From Ephemerocybe angulata (lineage: Eukaryota; Basidiomycota; Agaricomycetes; Agaricales; Psathyrellaceae), in the NCBI GenBank assembly GCA_013368325.1, contig JAACJK010000006.1:558001-622000 (forward strand): a DNA stretch of 64,000 nt, in the 5' to 3' direction. Of this stretch, positions 21,468 through 32,868 are shown piece after piece. A program made the position numbers and the translations under genes. The notes beneath the pieces are model-generated. The model worked only from the letters and a program-made list of their open reading frames with translations. It was not told where the DNA came from and did not search any database. Numbering within the stretch: the stretch's first letter is position 1; the number at the start of each line of letters is the position of its first letter.

Positions 21468-23233
21468 TCACTTCCCCTCCTTCCCAGACGCAAACTTGAC
21501 CTCTGACTTCCCCGCGTACTCCCCAACAGGCGTAAGTACGCCTCCGGGCCCCACCTTCGCGCTCCTCATCAAGCTTTGCATTACAACCCTCCTAGTCTGG
21601 CTCATATCCATCTGCTGGGACGCGTATGGGGTGGACGAGGCTGGAGAAGGTGCGGAGGCTGCTCCGTATGCCATGCTGAGGCTGGGAGATCCGTATGAGG
21701 GAGCAGATCCTCCAGAGTGCAGGTAGGATGAGTAGGGGGCTCCGGGGGCAGGTGCTGCGGGAGCCGGTGGGGGAGGCGAATACCACGACCCTCCAAAGGG
21801 TGTTGGTGCATGGCTACTAGCAATCGGAGCCCGATGTGAAGAATGCCGGTAAATCGGGCGAGAGTCTGTGCTACCCTTATGGGGGCCGCCGTACGGAGAT
21901 GTAGCACCTGCGAAACTTGTGGTTGAGGGCGGTCGTGGGGCATGAGTCGCGTAAGGAGCTGGGACGGGGTAGGCATGATTAGCCCCGGCCATGTCTGCCG
22001 CATAAGACGCCTTGATTCTCGCAGCTCGGACCTACGTACAAGGGTAGGGAATCAGTGAACCTTTGCCAATACTTAAGCCCCGAGAGGATACAAACCGGCT
22101 TTATATTCCCCTTTGCACCGCCCAAGTTCTCCGCCTCAACCCAGATTGCAACGTTTGCATCTGCCTGCTTGCTTGGATTGTAAATATCTTCCACGTTGAG
22201 CGTCTGTATCTCCGTTTTCCTTTCCTCCATCTTCTGCTGCATGTTGCCCATGACCTCGTCGACAGGTTTTCCTTGTCCATAGACGTCCTCGAGAATGACG
22301 CCTTGGAACTCTTGGATCAACTTCTCGGTTTCGAACGTCTCGAGGGTGGAACCGACGATGTAATCGCCTAGCTGCGAGGCGTTCAACAAGGGCACCATCT
22401 TTCCCGATGTGATTTGGCAGATAGCACGGTAAAAATCGATGGCGTGCTGTGGGTGGTGTAAGAGAAAGAAGTTAAGGTCCAGCAAAAGAACCATAATACC
22501 ATGTATCGACTAAGAGATGGCTCGCAAGCAATCACGTAGAGCGTTATGCCACGTTCTGCCATTTGGCGAACGATTTGGAGAGGGTCATTCTCTATAGAAT
22601 ATATTTTGGATGAGATAGGGTTAAGAGGGAACGGGTCGAGTGAAGCACGCACGATCAGGGCTTCCATTGGGAAAGCCGTCTCCGGCCTCCCCGAGTCCAT
22701 GCGGGGGCGCGTCTGTGATTAGGACCACGATCTTCACTGCATCCTCCTCCCACTCCATATCCAAAGCGGCTGCGAGTGCCGCTGTGCTCGCCTCGGGACC
22801 ATCCCCGCCACCAGTCGCTGTCAGCCCTGCCAAATTCTTCTTCATGCGTTCAACATCTGCAGTGAACCCGAAGTTTTTGGTGACATAAGACCGATCCTGA
22901 GGCGGATGGTCACGGAATGCGATAAGCCCGAATCGAATGTCGCCCTTCGCCAGAGAGAAGGATGCGGATACTTTGGTGCAAATGTCAGAGATGGCGGAGC
23001 GCGCAGACTTGATGTAGGGGCCCTGTGAGCCCGTGGCATCTTGGAGGAAAAGAATATCTCTGCATATCATGTAAGTCAGTATGACTGTTCGTATCACAAA
23101 AGTATGCCACTGACAGAGGTCTCCCTTCAGTCTCCTGAGGGCCGTTGAGATTTTCCTTGGGTTCTGGAGGTCCTGGCTGTGCTCCCGGGTCTGTTGTTGG
23201 CGCAGGAGCATCTGGTGCCTCGAGGGAGGCCAT
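21468..23233 (-). CDS. VWA-domain protein with Pro-rich C-terminus
   Basis: Exons complement(21468..22031, 22096..22446, 22500..22591, 22653..23059, 23115..23233), 510 residues. After a short acidic/Pro N-terminus a von Willebrand A-like domain runs from [19 protein letters not shown] (a MIDAS-like DxTGS) through [17 protein letters not shown] and [11 protein letters not shown] to [13 protein letters not shown]. The middle part [28 protein letters not shown] resembles the alpha-kinase-associated VWA proteins (VwkA type), but no kinase domain follows. Instead there is about 170 residues of Pro/Ser/Ala-rich sequence with many PPY/PYG-like runs. It may act as an adaptor; the partner is unknown. 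The start at 23233 ([16 protein letters not shown]) is the only suitable one. Confidence 0.75.
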
Positions 23234-23925
23234 AGTGAGTTAACGAAGGGGCGCCCATGTCTTTGAGTGGTAGATATAGCTTCTTAGGACCTTCGATTTT
23301 GCTGTAGAGCAAGCTGTGCAGAGTGTGACCAGCTGAGCAGGTGTGGCGGAGCGTGGGCGATTTGCGGAAATGTATCCCACGATCTTGATCGAGCGCCGAA
23401 AGCGTGGACGACGTGGAGTCGCAATAAGCGCTTGCTAGCCGTGACGGTCCTCGTCCCCCCGTCAAGTTGTTTTGCTTGTAGGCGTGAGGCGATGTTACTC
23501 TGCGATAGAAAGCAGAGCATTTCTCGGAGCAGCTCTTTACAGCGCCCAAAGGGTATTGGACATACCGGTCTCCTTCATATCTGAGCATGGTTTGGGCGCC
23601 CGGGGATTTGAGCTCCCGGCCACAGCCAAAGGGCCCAAACGTGTTTTGTAAGATCGCGATCTTACTACCAGTGAGCCCCTCACTCATAAGACAAGCTAAC
23701 CTGATATCGCGTTCCCGCTAGCACCGGACCATGTGTGTATGTTTGTCCTTTGGCGGTGATCTCCCTGTCTATGGCGGTGAGGAGGGTGTACCTTAGATGT
23801 ACCCCAGCTCATCGAGGGTCATCCTCACCCCGGAAATGAAGGATTGTGGTCGTCTAAGCATATCTTATATACAGTCGAGTCCCGTCTGGCTAACAGATCA
23901 AGCTGAGGAACGCCAATCCTCCGCA
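23234..23925. promoter_or_regulatory. Divergent intergenic region, VWA gene / F-box gene
   Basis: This separates the VWA gene (-) from the F-box gene (+). It contains an 18-base perfect palindrome GTAAGATCGCGATCTTAC at 23648-23665. I looked for a tRNA because of a GCTCAAATCCC stretch at about 23600 but could not fold one. Confidence 0.4.
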
Positions 23926-24924
23926 ATGCTTTTCAGCTTCATCCTTCGACTTCCTTCGCTCTTTCGGCGTTTTGGGCATTCAAAATATGCAGCAAGCACA
24001 GCCAAACCCACCATCTCCCACTGTCAGCCAAGGCCTTTAACAGACCTCCCAGTTGAGGTCATCTCTCAAACACTCTCTTACCTCGATTCGCCCAGCCTCT
24101 GCCAAGTAGCAACAGCTTGCCGCACCCTCCACGTACTCGCTCTCAATATGTGCCTCCGTCGATATGAGATCACCCGGCGGTCTGGGACTATCCGAATATT
24201 CGCCAGATCCAGTGGGCGGAACGCCCCACCGTATAAAGAAAACACCCTACTCCGTGCACTTTGCATAGCTTCGGTCTTGGGTACAGATACATTCCCGGCC
24301 CTCTTCTACATTACCCATCTCTCATGGCGTGCCCCCGCACAATCCGGCACCCGGAGGCCGAACTCCTGGATCCAGGAAGCAAAGCAGGTTAGACGGCTAC
24401 TTGCCTTCCTAGCGTGCAGAAGGAACTCGCCCCCTCTTACGGAAGTGGAATTGGACTTCAGCGCCGTCATCGGCGTCAGTCGGAGGACAGAGAATGGAAG
24501 GGCGAAGATGGAAAGTCCACGGGTATTGGTTCCATGGCTGAAGATTATCGAAGGGCTCCTGGATACCGCAGCAAGGTCTTCCAGGTGTATTCGGATTGTC
24601 ACGAGTTCCAAAAATAGGGTTAACGCGACCTCGGACGGGCCTTGGAGGATGCGGGGAGGGTCGCGTCGGAGTTCTAGGGACTGCGCGGCAGGTGGGAACA
24701 GATCCAGCAGGCGGGACAGTAGAGTCCCGAACCATGGTGCGTCCGAGAGTAGACAGGTGGATGGTGGACTGGGGTTTAGAGACAGAAAACTGAAGAATGC
24801 CGTGTGGCTTCAGAGGTTCGAAGTTCGTGACCCCAACTTTTTGCAAAATCCGACAGTATCGCGGTGGCTCGTACGATGGACTCGGAAAGTATCCTTGTGT
24901 CGTTTGAATGTTGATAAATATTAG
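23926..24924 (+). CDS. F-box protein, paralog 1
   Basis: Single-exon frame of 332 residues. The F-box is RPLTDLPVEVISQTLSYLDSPSLCQVATACRTLHVLAL (about residues 37-75). Such proteins recruit substrates to SCF ubiquitin ligases through Skp1. The rest is shared with the gene at 26244-27251: THLSWRAP, WIQEAKQVRRLLAFLACR, ELDFSAVIG, VPWLKIIEGLLD, and the end DPNFLQNPTVSRWLVRWTRK. I chose the ATG at 23926 because its distance to the F-box (37 residues) matches the paralog (38). Expanded F-box families in mushrooms are common and mostly uncharacterised. There is no leucine-rich repeat. Confidence 0.75.
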   Translation: MLFSFILRLPSLFRRFGHSKYAASTAKPTISHCQPRPLTDLPVEVISQTLSYLDSPSLCQVATACRTLHVLALNMCLRRYEITRRSGTIRIFARSSGRNAPPYKENTLLRALCIASVLGTDTFPALFYITHLSWRAPAQSGTRRPNSWIQEAKQVRRLLAFLACRRNSPPLTEVELDFSAVIGVSRRTENGRAKMESPRVLVPWLKIIEGLLDTAARSSRCIRIVTSSKNRVNATSDGPWRMRGGSRRSSRDCAAGGNRSSRRDSRVPNHGASESRQVDGGLGFRDRKLKNAVWLQRFEVRDPNFLQNPTVSRWLVRWTRKVSLCRLNVDKY

Positions 24925-26243
24925 ACCTAGACCAAATGATTAGCTTATGGCTATGTATTCCATTAGCCTCCATGTATCCTAATCTTATACCTACGCGAGC
25001 TCTTAAGAACTCAAGTACCATCTCGAGCCAGTCTCTATGTGGCACGTGCACAGTCTCAATGTCCACCGAAATACCCCTTGTATCTCTCGATGCAGACCCA
25101 GAGAGATGTGGTCTAGCTGCCAACGAGACTGGAAAAAGATGGTATATGTTCCGCTACGAAGTGCGCTTCCCAGGTAGATCGCAACAATGAGGGCGTTGCC
25201 TGGTCATTGGTAGTCGATTACGCTTCTATAAGAATCGAAATGTTGAACCCACCTTTTAATTGAAGGGTTCTTGAGTTCCTGATTTCCCATCTGGGGTTTC
25301 TCAAGCCGAGTCTCAGCGGACATGGAGGGGTGTGAAGAGAGATGGCAAGAGCAAGAGTCGAATGTGCCAGGTTGACATGAGCCTTGTCGGTGCCGAGCAT
25401 GTTTCCCACGAAATTTAATCAGGCGCTCGGCAATCCCTTGGCGATGACCATAAGCGCTCGCCCCGATCCTGTGAAACTGCCTTGCCAGATTCAATTGAAC
25501 TTTCAAGTTCGCCATGCAACACCATCATGGGCATCCCTCAAGTGTCTATATCACGCCATAAATTCCTGGAAGGTATACCCAAAACGATGTTCCTTGCGCC
25601 TTGGATTTGCGAACTTTCCCGGGTTCCGGATCCAGCTGACTTCAGCATGGTGCCTCGAGGCGCGATAGAGTGCCACACGTTCGACAAGCGGCACGACGAT
25701 CCAGCAAGATTCCTGACGCGGTTAAGAATAAAGGTGGCGAATCCGTTCTCTGCAGTAAATTTGGCATGGTCAGCGGTTCATTGATTCGGCCTCACGTGTG
25801 CCATCGGGCGTGGAAGAGCATTTCAATTCATTTGGTTGCTCTCTTGCTGTAATTTATGAGCTACTTGCGGGCAGCCCAGTGTGGAAGCAGTTTAAGATCC
25901 CACTCGTGCATTCTAGGCTTCAAGGTATTGCGTTTTAGGCATATTGAATCGCATGTGCACCGGACCATGCAGCAGTTGCATTCCTCGGAGGTTTATGAAC
26001 CCGAATGACCGCTCACGGACCCTAACATGTTGCTAGCATGGCTCGGTTGTGGTCAGGGTGCGACGTGAGTGCTATTCCTCACCCGTGCCACCCTTGTTCT
26101 CAACTCAATGCCTCCCGCTCCCATTAAGGTTCGCGGTCAAATGAATTGTGGCCGGCAGAGAGGAACCTCAGTCGCAGCTATGCACGTAAATGCGGGCCAT
26201 GGGGCATACTTATAGAAAGGTCAGACCCTGGCGATTCACCACA
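24925..26243. other. Intergenic region between F-box paralogs
   Basis: About 1.3 kb with open frames at 25384-25668 and 25482-25784 (94 and 100 codons) that show no domain or reliable splice structure. A decayed gene is possible but cannot be shown from the sequence alone. Confidence 0.4.
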
Positions 26244-27251
26244 ATGCGGCTGGACCTCACCTTCATAATTCCTGCCTTCATGGGCTGCGGCTTCGCGATC
26301 ACTCGTCCGCGTCAGGCGTTGCGTACACCCGCACTCCCCGCCAAAAAGTCCATGTCTCTTACAGACCTCCCTCCTGAGATAATATCTCAAATCCTTTCTT
26401 ACGCCAATTCAGGCGAACTCTATCGACTTGCGACAACATGTCGCACCCTCAATATCCTTGCACTCGGCACGTGTTTCCGTCGAAACAACCTAACCACGGC
26501 GTCGTGCGGCACCGTGTACATATCCGAAGACGCACAGGGGCGTACGTCGTACTCCAAGAAAGGTAGCCTCCTCCACGCCTTGAGTGTGGCAACCGTTCTG
26601 GGGCTAGAAGCCTTCCCAATCCTTGCCCACATCACCCATCTCTCGTGGAGCGCGCCAACGTCCCAAACCGATGGCATCCAAAAGTCGAACAGGTGGATAA
26701 AAGAAGCAAAGCAGGTCAAGCGCTTCATAGGCTTCTTAGCCAACCGCCCAGCCTCAGGACCTCTTGAGCAGATAACTCTGGACTTTAGCGCGGCGATCAA
26801 CTTCGGAAGGAGGAAAGAGGAGGCACGGATGGTTAACTCACGGGCGATCGCGCCTTGGTTGAGAGTTATCAGAGGGCTTTTGGACGAAGCGGCGAAGGCT
26901 TCAAACCGGGTCCAGATCGTGCAAGGCGGGAGGATCCAGGAGTCAGGGACTCTGGTGGAGGATCCTTGGGGAAGGCAGGGCCTGAGTGAAGGGGTATTTC
27001 CGAAGGCTTGGGTAGGGACGCGGAATAAAACTTCAATGGGGGACGGGCTGGCGGCGAAGGATGGCGTTACGATGAGACTCATTCGCGGGCGATTACCTTT
27101 TCGACTTGGGAGGAGGGGAACAAATGTCTGTCTGCAGAGACTGGATGTTCAAGATCCCAGCTTCTTGCATAACCCGACTGTGGTTAGGTGGCTTGTTCGA
27201 TGGACGAGGAAGGCGTCATGCAGTCTTGAGGTGGCTCCAAATGATCTTTAG
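26244..27251 (+). CDS. F-box protein, paralog 2
   Basis: Single-exon frame of 335 residues, a paralog of 23926-24924. The F-box is MSLTDLPPEIISQILSYANSGELYRLATTCRTLNILAL. The shared body has THLSWSAP, WIKEAKQVKRFIGFLANR, LDFSAAINFG, APWLRVIRGLLDEAAKAS, and the end DPSFLHNPTVVRWLVRWTRK. It faces the 3' end of the 2OG-like paralog B, with 151 bases between stop codons. A Skp1/SCF adaptor role is inferred from the F-box only; substrate unknown. Confidence 0.75.
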   Translation: MRLDLTFIIPAFMGCGFAITRPRQALRTPALPAKKSMSLTDLPPEIISQILSYANSGELYRLATTCRTLNILALGTCFRRNNLTTASCGTVYISEDAQGRTSYSKKGSLLHALSVATVLGLEAFPILAHITHLSWSAPTSQTDGIQKSNRWIKEAKQVKRFIGFLANRPASGPLEQITLDFSAAINFGRRKEEARMVNSRAIAPWLRVIRGLLDEAAKASNRVQIVQGGRIQESGTLVEDPWGRQGLSEGVFPKAWVGTRNKTSMGDGLAAKDGVTMRLIRGRLPFRLGRRGTNVCLQRLDVQDPSFLHNPTVVRWLVRWTRKASCSLEVAPNDL

Positions 27252-27402
27252 CTGCACTGTCAGTTTCTCCTTACTTTATCTGGTTCCTTATTTTCCCTTA
27301 ACAGTCGGACGTGCTTTACTCTATTCTCTATTACACGCTGGAGGTCAACCGTTACAGCCAGACTCGCGAGAAAACCCACGTATCATACAAGCACTCATTA
27401 CA

Positions 27403-29113
27403 TTAGTTATGCGCCTTGGATGGTCCATCGCGTGGTGGGGAGATGACCAGAAACGAGGCCCTTTTACCTGCGGCATATTAGCATGGACGTATGGGTATCC
27501 TAGATATGCAATATGGTCACTTACTACATGTCAATCTCAATCTGTCAGTATATTCCTAGTGGAAGACAGTCAGAACGAGTTTAGGTTTGCAAACGTCGAC
27601 TTACTGATCGTTCAATCACCTCCAACGTCCTTCCCGAGTCGTCATCCAAGTTGAGATGGTCATTGAGGAACCAGCCCCCATTCTTCAGGTGCTGGTCGAT
27701 ATACTCGACCAGCGTCGCATTACTGACCGGCTTGCCGTCCATGCCCGCCACCACCCACGACGTTTCCGTTTCCACCGGCCCATTCTCCCCCATCCGCCAA
27801 TCCCGAGTTGGATATTCGATATCGTGCTTCCCTCGCTCCTTCACGTTCTCCCACACACATGCCTGCAGAATGTTGACATGAGCAATGAACATGTCGAAGC
27901 CATAGTGTTTCGCTGGGGGCCCGAAGTGTCCCAAAATGGCTTCATCTTTCTTGTGCATCATGAAACTAGCCCTGGTGTCGTCGCTGTACTCTTCATCCAG
28001 GTGGTAGAAGAGATACCGGTCGGGATTGCCCGAGAGCGTTATACCGTTCGATAGACAGTAGGCCCATACAGCAAAGGCACGAGTTATTTCTTCACGAGGA
28101 CCAGTAATGACATTGTTCAGTGTTGGAATGGGGGTGTTGTATGTCGTGTCGTGTTTGATGTGGTAGGTGAGGAAGCAAATGGGGATTTCGCTGGTCGTGT
28201 CAAGGGTTACGGTTTCAATTCCTGTATAGAGTGAAATGAACATAGGAGTCGTCAAGTGCTCGGGTCTGTATACAGGGCGTTCTTCGCCAGGCGATACAAG
28301 ACGGGCAACACCATCGCGGCCTTTCCCAATCTTGAGGGATCCATGCTTGGCTTCGATAAAGGTCGAGTGGCGATGGGAAGGGAATACGACGAAAACAGTG
28401 GCGAAATGGTCTTCCGAAACGGCGCACCTAGAGGGAAAAGGCGTATTTAGTCTACCTTCAGAACACTAGACGGTCGGCAAGTGTAGGAGTCGGGCCATAC
28501 ACGTACAAGTTGAGAGTCTGCACGCCTGGGGCTACCAATGTCATGTTCACAAGTACATATTTGTAGTCCTTCCTCTTCGTCATCGGGTTCAAAGACGCCG
28601 TGATGCCTGCGTCCACGTAGGAAGTCCAAGCTGGGTTGCTGAAGGCGATCTGGCGGTTGAGAAGTGGTAAGCTCACTCGCCCAAAGTCGGCTCCGAGTCA
28701 ATGTAAATACTCGACCTTATCTGTTTCGACTATCGCCGTGTCCCCAAGGCCTTCGTCCTGCCCTTGGATGGATTTGGCTTGGATCAAAGATATCTCGGCC
28801 GCACCGAGCGGACTAGGGATCGGTTGATTGTCTAGAACAAGGCCAGGATCCTGTGGTTCCTCAGGGACGAAGCACGCTACAATTTCGCCTCTGGGCTGTA
28901 GATAGGCAAGGTCCTTGAGCAAATCCTTATGCATGTGCGGTCAGTCGAAAGGGCCAACCGAAAATAAGTCACTTTCAGAGGAAGGTGACTCACAGCGACG
29001 CTAGAATTGGCGAGATCTGGAGTTTGGGGAGGAGGTGTGAATCCTTTGAGTGACGGAGAATAGCTATCATAGTCCTCTAGGCGAGCAATCTTGAGGCCAG
29101 GAAGCGGTTCCAT
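27403..29113 (-). CDS. Degenerate 2OG-Fe(II) oxygenase-like protein, paralog B
   Basis: Exons complement(27403..27467, 27525..27555, 27605..28427, 28507..28649, 28716..28925, 28994..29113), 463 residues. The first exon gives MEPLPGLKIARLEDYDSYSPSLKGFTPPPQTPDL. The middle has PGLVLDNQPIPSPLG, FSNPAWTSY, DHFATVFVVFPSH and MFISLYTGIETVTLDTTSE, then YHLDEEYSDDTRASF..KDEAILGHFGPPAKHYGFDMFIAHV. The HxD site is replaced by GVQTLNLCAVSEDHFATV and the distal His by IETVT. The tail uses a 31-base exon and ends KRASFLVISPPRDGPSKAHN, a C-terminus shared with C and D. A TATA-like TATATTAAA lies about 70 bases upstream of the ATG on this strand. No catalytic role can be claimed. Confidence 0.7.
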
Positions 29114-29898
29114 GCTGCGGCTGGAGCACTTTGAAGACGTATGGAATAGAGGAGAACTGTAGAGAGAAGGTGAGCAAGGTCCTTTAATATAGGTGAACCA
29201 AGTTACCTTCTTAGAAGCTTTCGATGGAGTCACATTACCCTTTCGGTGCGTTATCAAACTTGGGGCATAACGAGAAGGATAATTTAAAAGGAATCGTTAT
29301 ACTCTCTCCGCAGTAGTACATCGAAATCGAAGACTGCTGAATCAATATACAATACATGCCATCACACCACATTCCAAGATTTGGAAGGAGTGAAAGCCTA
29401 TGACCTAGCCATTACGCACGTACAAAGAATGAAGATTAGAGTCGCCACCCATGTGCGGCGAGAATTCGGTATCAAAGCCATGGCCCATCCATTTGAGAGC
29501 GCCATGTTGGCAGTCGCGCGCCTGTACTCCTCATCGCCAGTCCCAGGTGTGGTGCTTGGTCCCCAGTGGGGCGGGCCATATTTCCGACCGTAGTGGTCCG
29601 GAGAAGACTATAGCTTTCGTTTAACGAGGATTTGAGAGGGATTGGGAGCTAGGTGGGATGGTCCTGGCTGATGGAAAGCCCTCGGAGCTACCTCGATCGT
29701 GTTTGTGGTGATTCGAGAATCGAGGCTAGGAGTATATGATTTCGTCTTGTCCGAGTCACTACATCTGCCGGACTGGAGGATATAGCGTCTTCGGGAAGGA
29801 TAAAGCTATGTGCACGATGCATATCTCTGCTCATGTCGGGAACCAGGTCAGTACGTATGGGAAGTTGGGATTCGGCAAGAGCCCAAAGTAAGTCGCAC
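29114..29898. other. Intergenic region, no supported gene
   Basis: It contains the promoter of paralog B and about 600 bases of unassigned sequence. A 70-codon frame at 29381-29593 has no features. Confidence 0.45.
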
Positions 29899-30876
29899 CT
29901 ATGAAATCCCTTGCATACTTGCTGGGTCTGTAGCATCCACTGATTCGTCGTTTCCTTCAACTCCTCCAAATAGGTCGACAGAGCCGGGTGTCCGGACATC
30001 ATCCATGTCATCCTTGTTGTCCATGAGTTCCTCCACGTTCGCCTCATCCACATCACTGCTTCCATCTGCCTTGTCGTCCCCACTGTCGTCTTCATCCCCA
30101 CTGTCCATCCCTATGTCTTCATCAACACCAGATTGAGGCCCAGAGAGATCCCATTTCAAGTCTTCCGGCTCGTCCTCCACCTCCACGCGCTTCTTCCACT
30201 CGTACTTGTCCCTCAGCAACGCCACTGCCCGCGTCGCGCGATCCACAAGACTATCGTGCGCACTCCGGATTTCATTGCACTCCTGAATCACGTCCTCGTA
30301 TTCGGGCTTCCGTGGTGGCGGCAGATGAATCCCCCTCGCCCCATTCACTGGTGCATCCCCTGTCGTGTTCGAGATCCCCAAAACACCCAGCATCCCGCGC
30401 GTCGACATGTGCTCGGATAGGTGACGTACAGTCTCGTTCTCCCTCTTCAACACCTCCGTCGTCTGCTGATTTCTCAGCAGCGGCCCAATTTCTGTATCCA
30501 TCGTCTGGTCCGTGATCCCTACGTTCGGGTGCAACACGATCTTCTGGAATATATTTTCCGCATTCTGGTTCCCTTGTGCGCGGCCTGTAGCACTTGAAGT
30601 TGTCGGAAATGGTGTGACTAATGCGTTTGATAAAGTGGTGGTCTGTGAAAGGATGACGTTGAATTTGGAGAGGAGTTCTGGCCAGGAAGGCATGTATGCG
30701 GGATGCATTGGATTGCCCGCTATCATGCCCATGAGTCCGTGGATTGAGTCTATAATTTGGTGGGTCTTGAATCTTAGGGACTCAAGTTGCGATACCGGCA
30801 AGACGGGTGTTGGAAGCTTCTGCAGTTCTGGAGGCACTGGCGCATTTTGCATGGGGTTCATCGTGGAGGTAGACAA
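29899..30876 (-). CDS. MED8: Mediator complex subunit 8
   Basis: Single exon of 325 residues. LESLRFKTHQIIDSIHGLMGMIAGNP and MPSWPELLSKFNVILSQTTTLSNALV match the conserved N-terminal helical region of Med8 in the head module of Mediator, which links activators to RNA polymerase II in the nucleus. VLHPNVGITD..IGPLLRNQQT continues the fungal form. The C-terminal third is strongly acidic (runs of D, E, S), as in some fungal Med8 proteins. The start at 30876 (MSTSTMNPMQ) is favoured; the Met at residue 6 is an alternative. Confidence 0.85.
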   Translation of the reverse strand: MSTSTMNPMQNAPVPPELQKLPTPVLPVSQLESLRFKTHQIIDSIHGLMGMIAGNPMHPAYMPSWPELLSKFNVILSQTTTLSNALVTPFPTTSSATGRAQGNQNAENIFQKIVLHPNVGITDQTMDTEIGPLLRNQQTTEVLKRENETVRHLSEHMSTRGMLGVLGISNTTGDAPVNGARGIHLPPPRKPEYEDVIQECNEIRSAHDSLVDRATRAVALLRDKYEWKKRVEVEDEPEDLKWDLSGPQSGVDEDIGMDSGDEDDSGDDKADGSSDVDEANVEELMDNKDDMDDVRTPGSVDLFGGVEGNDESVDATDPASMQGIS

Positions 30877-31666
30877 GGTGGGTTGCCTTATGTCAGCATG
30901 GCAAGGTTGGGTTGATGAAGGAGTCGCACGGTTTTGGCGCCTAAATCCATGGTCGCAGTTTGACGTTCAACGTTTCACTTTCCAACTCTAGTTGAAGAGT
31001 TTGTCTTGTATAGGAGGCAAAGACGTGTCGAATCGTCAAATTTTTTGTGAATCTGTGGCCTGAGCGCCAGGCCCATCCCCTGATCTCCGAGTCCCCTGAC
31101 GAGGTTCGATGATGGTGGCTGTGTATATATTCTCACGAACTTGCACCTTTCCAGCAGGAAAGTCGATCCTTTTCGTTATTACAACCTGATTACAACCATC
31201 GTTGAACGTCGGTCAAGTGCTGACCATTACCCGAGTCTATCACTGTCTGGAAGTTGGCTTTTCTCCTTCGCTGGTTATCTCTGCCGAACCCCAGCCTTAG
31301 CGAAGCCGACTGCTGTGTTAGAGGTCTCATACCTGTGACATTGGCGGGAATACTGTCTGGAGAAAACACCGAAACTGTGCAACATAGAAGGAGCCAGGTG
31401 AGCCTCGCCAATACATAGAAGGACTAGAAAATAGAGTTTCACTCCGCGATCGCATGGCAGATGCAAAGGCCTCTGCCGTAGAGAAGCCTTCGTTCCGCCG
31501 TCACCTCTGAACCCGACACCGTCCATGAAGCACACGGCGACAGAACTTGACAGTCTGCTATGCGTCCGACCACGTTGTTCCTCAAGAATGTCGGAAACGC
31601 GGCCACATCTACGTTACGAAATGACCTATTCTCGACTGGTGATAATGGTCACGATGCGCAACCTAG
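30877..31666. other. Intergenic region upstream of MED8
   Basis: No supported gene. It ends at the left target duplication (TAG) of the 540-bp inverted-repeat element. Confidence 0.45.
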
Positions 31667-32206
31667 CACGACCGGCAAAGTCCTGTCCAATGCCGTCGTG
31701 TCCAATAACCGGCCGGTCCACCGAGCCGAATTGGGAATGCCGCGCGTGACTGGCGGTCACACAAAATGAGGAGAGGCGCGAGCGTCGGGGAGCATAGTGG
31801 CCTGGCGTGGCCCAATTACATGAAGTAGGCTGGTCATCTGGTGAGGAGTTTGGGTGTTTTCACCCTGCATAACATGATCCGTGAGGAGCGCTTAAATTAT
31901 GGTTATGTTTCCCGTAAATTAGTGGTGTGTAAAAATTCAATTTTTGCGGTTCTTAGTAGCACCACATAAATGGACTTGAAGACCCAGGAATAGTTGGGGG
32001 TGGCTGCTCCAAAGGATTCTCTATGTATATCATTCCATGAAGTATAATGTCCACGCAGAAGGTCACAAAGCTGGGCAAGGAGGCCACCATCCTTCGCCCG
32101 CCCTCTGGTGTGACGCTCTGTCACGCCGCGTCGCGAGCCGGAAACCCCGCCGGATATTGGACCGGTAATTGGACATGACGGATTGGACAGGACTTTGCCG
32201 GTCGTG
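31667..32206. mobile_element. 540-bp nonautonomous TIR element
   Basis: The ends are inverted repeats starting CACGACCGGCAAAGTCC, perfect for about 25 bases and imperfect for at least 40 more. Both sides carry TAG (31664-31666 and 32207-32209), a likely 3-bp target duplication. CAC-starting ends with 3-bp duplication recall CMC/CACTA-like or PIF-type elements; I cannot decide the superfamily. There is no transposase frame. Confidence 0.7.
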
Positions 32207-32868
32207 TAGCCGTGTCTACTGGTCTCAGTCCAACCAATCCAAAGATCCAGATCAACGGCAGACCCCTTCGGTGAAACCCAAGCCACTGGAACATGAACAT
32301 GCGGTCTAAAAGGATGGATCTACACTCTGTCGAGTCATTGTGCCTCCTCCACGGTCAACTCTCCGAGCTTCAACCAATGCGCAGTGATTATGTATCGGAG
32401 CCGAACCTGCCGAGACCTACGCAGAGGTCATGTTTGCCAGTGCTTCGATTGCTGTCCTATGGCTAAAGAGAAACAGTTCTCCTCCAAGCAATGTACTGCT
32501 ATCGTTGGCTCTGGAGAACACGGTCTGACTCTGGCAACGCCTTCCTTGATAATCATTTTTGGGGTCTTCGAAATAGCGCTACTCACTAATGGTGCTTCTA
32601 AATTTTGATCATCTACCAAACCATCAGGTTCTCGCCGAGGTATACACTGCGCTCGCTCTGGGGGAGGTGCATGGTCTACAGTCTTTATGCTCCGCTATGT
32701 CGTACAAAGTACAACAGGCTTCTATGGTATCGCACGTGGACGAGTCTATTATAGCGACAGATATGCTCCGATGAAAGATTATAAAGGACTCCTGTAAGTC
32801 TTCGAAAGTCCCAAGACAATACCTCCACATTAGCCAACGACCTATCTCGAGCGCTTAACCCCATCAAC
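32207..32868. other. Intergenic region with thaumatin-like gene promoter
   Basis: No supported gene. A TATAAAG box is present at about 32780, some 85-90 bases before the ATG at 32869. Confidence 0.45.

Noticed and set aside
23580..23700. tRNA-like sequence (GCTCAAATCCC, GGTAGTAAGA) on the minus strand
   Set aside because: Acceptor arms do not pair and no anticodon stem-loop can be drawn; at most a decayed tRNA-derived fragment.
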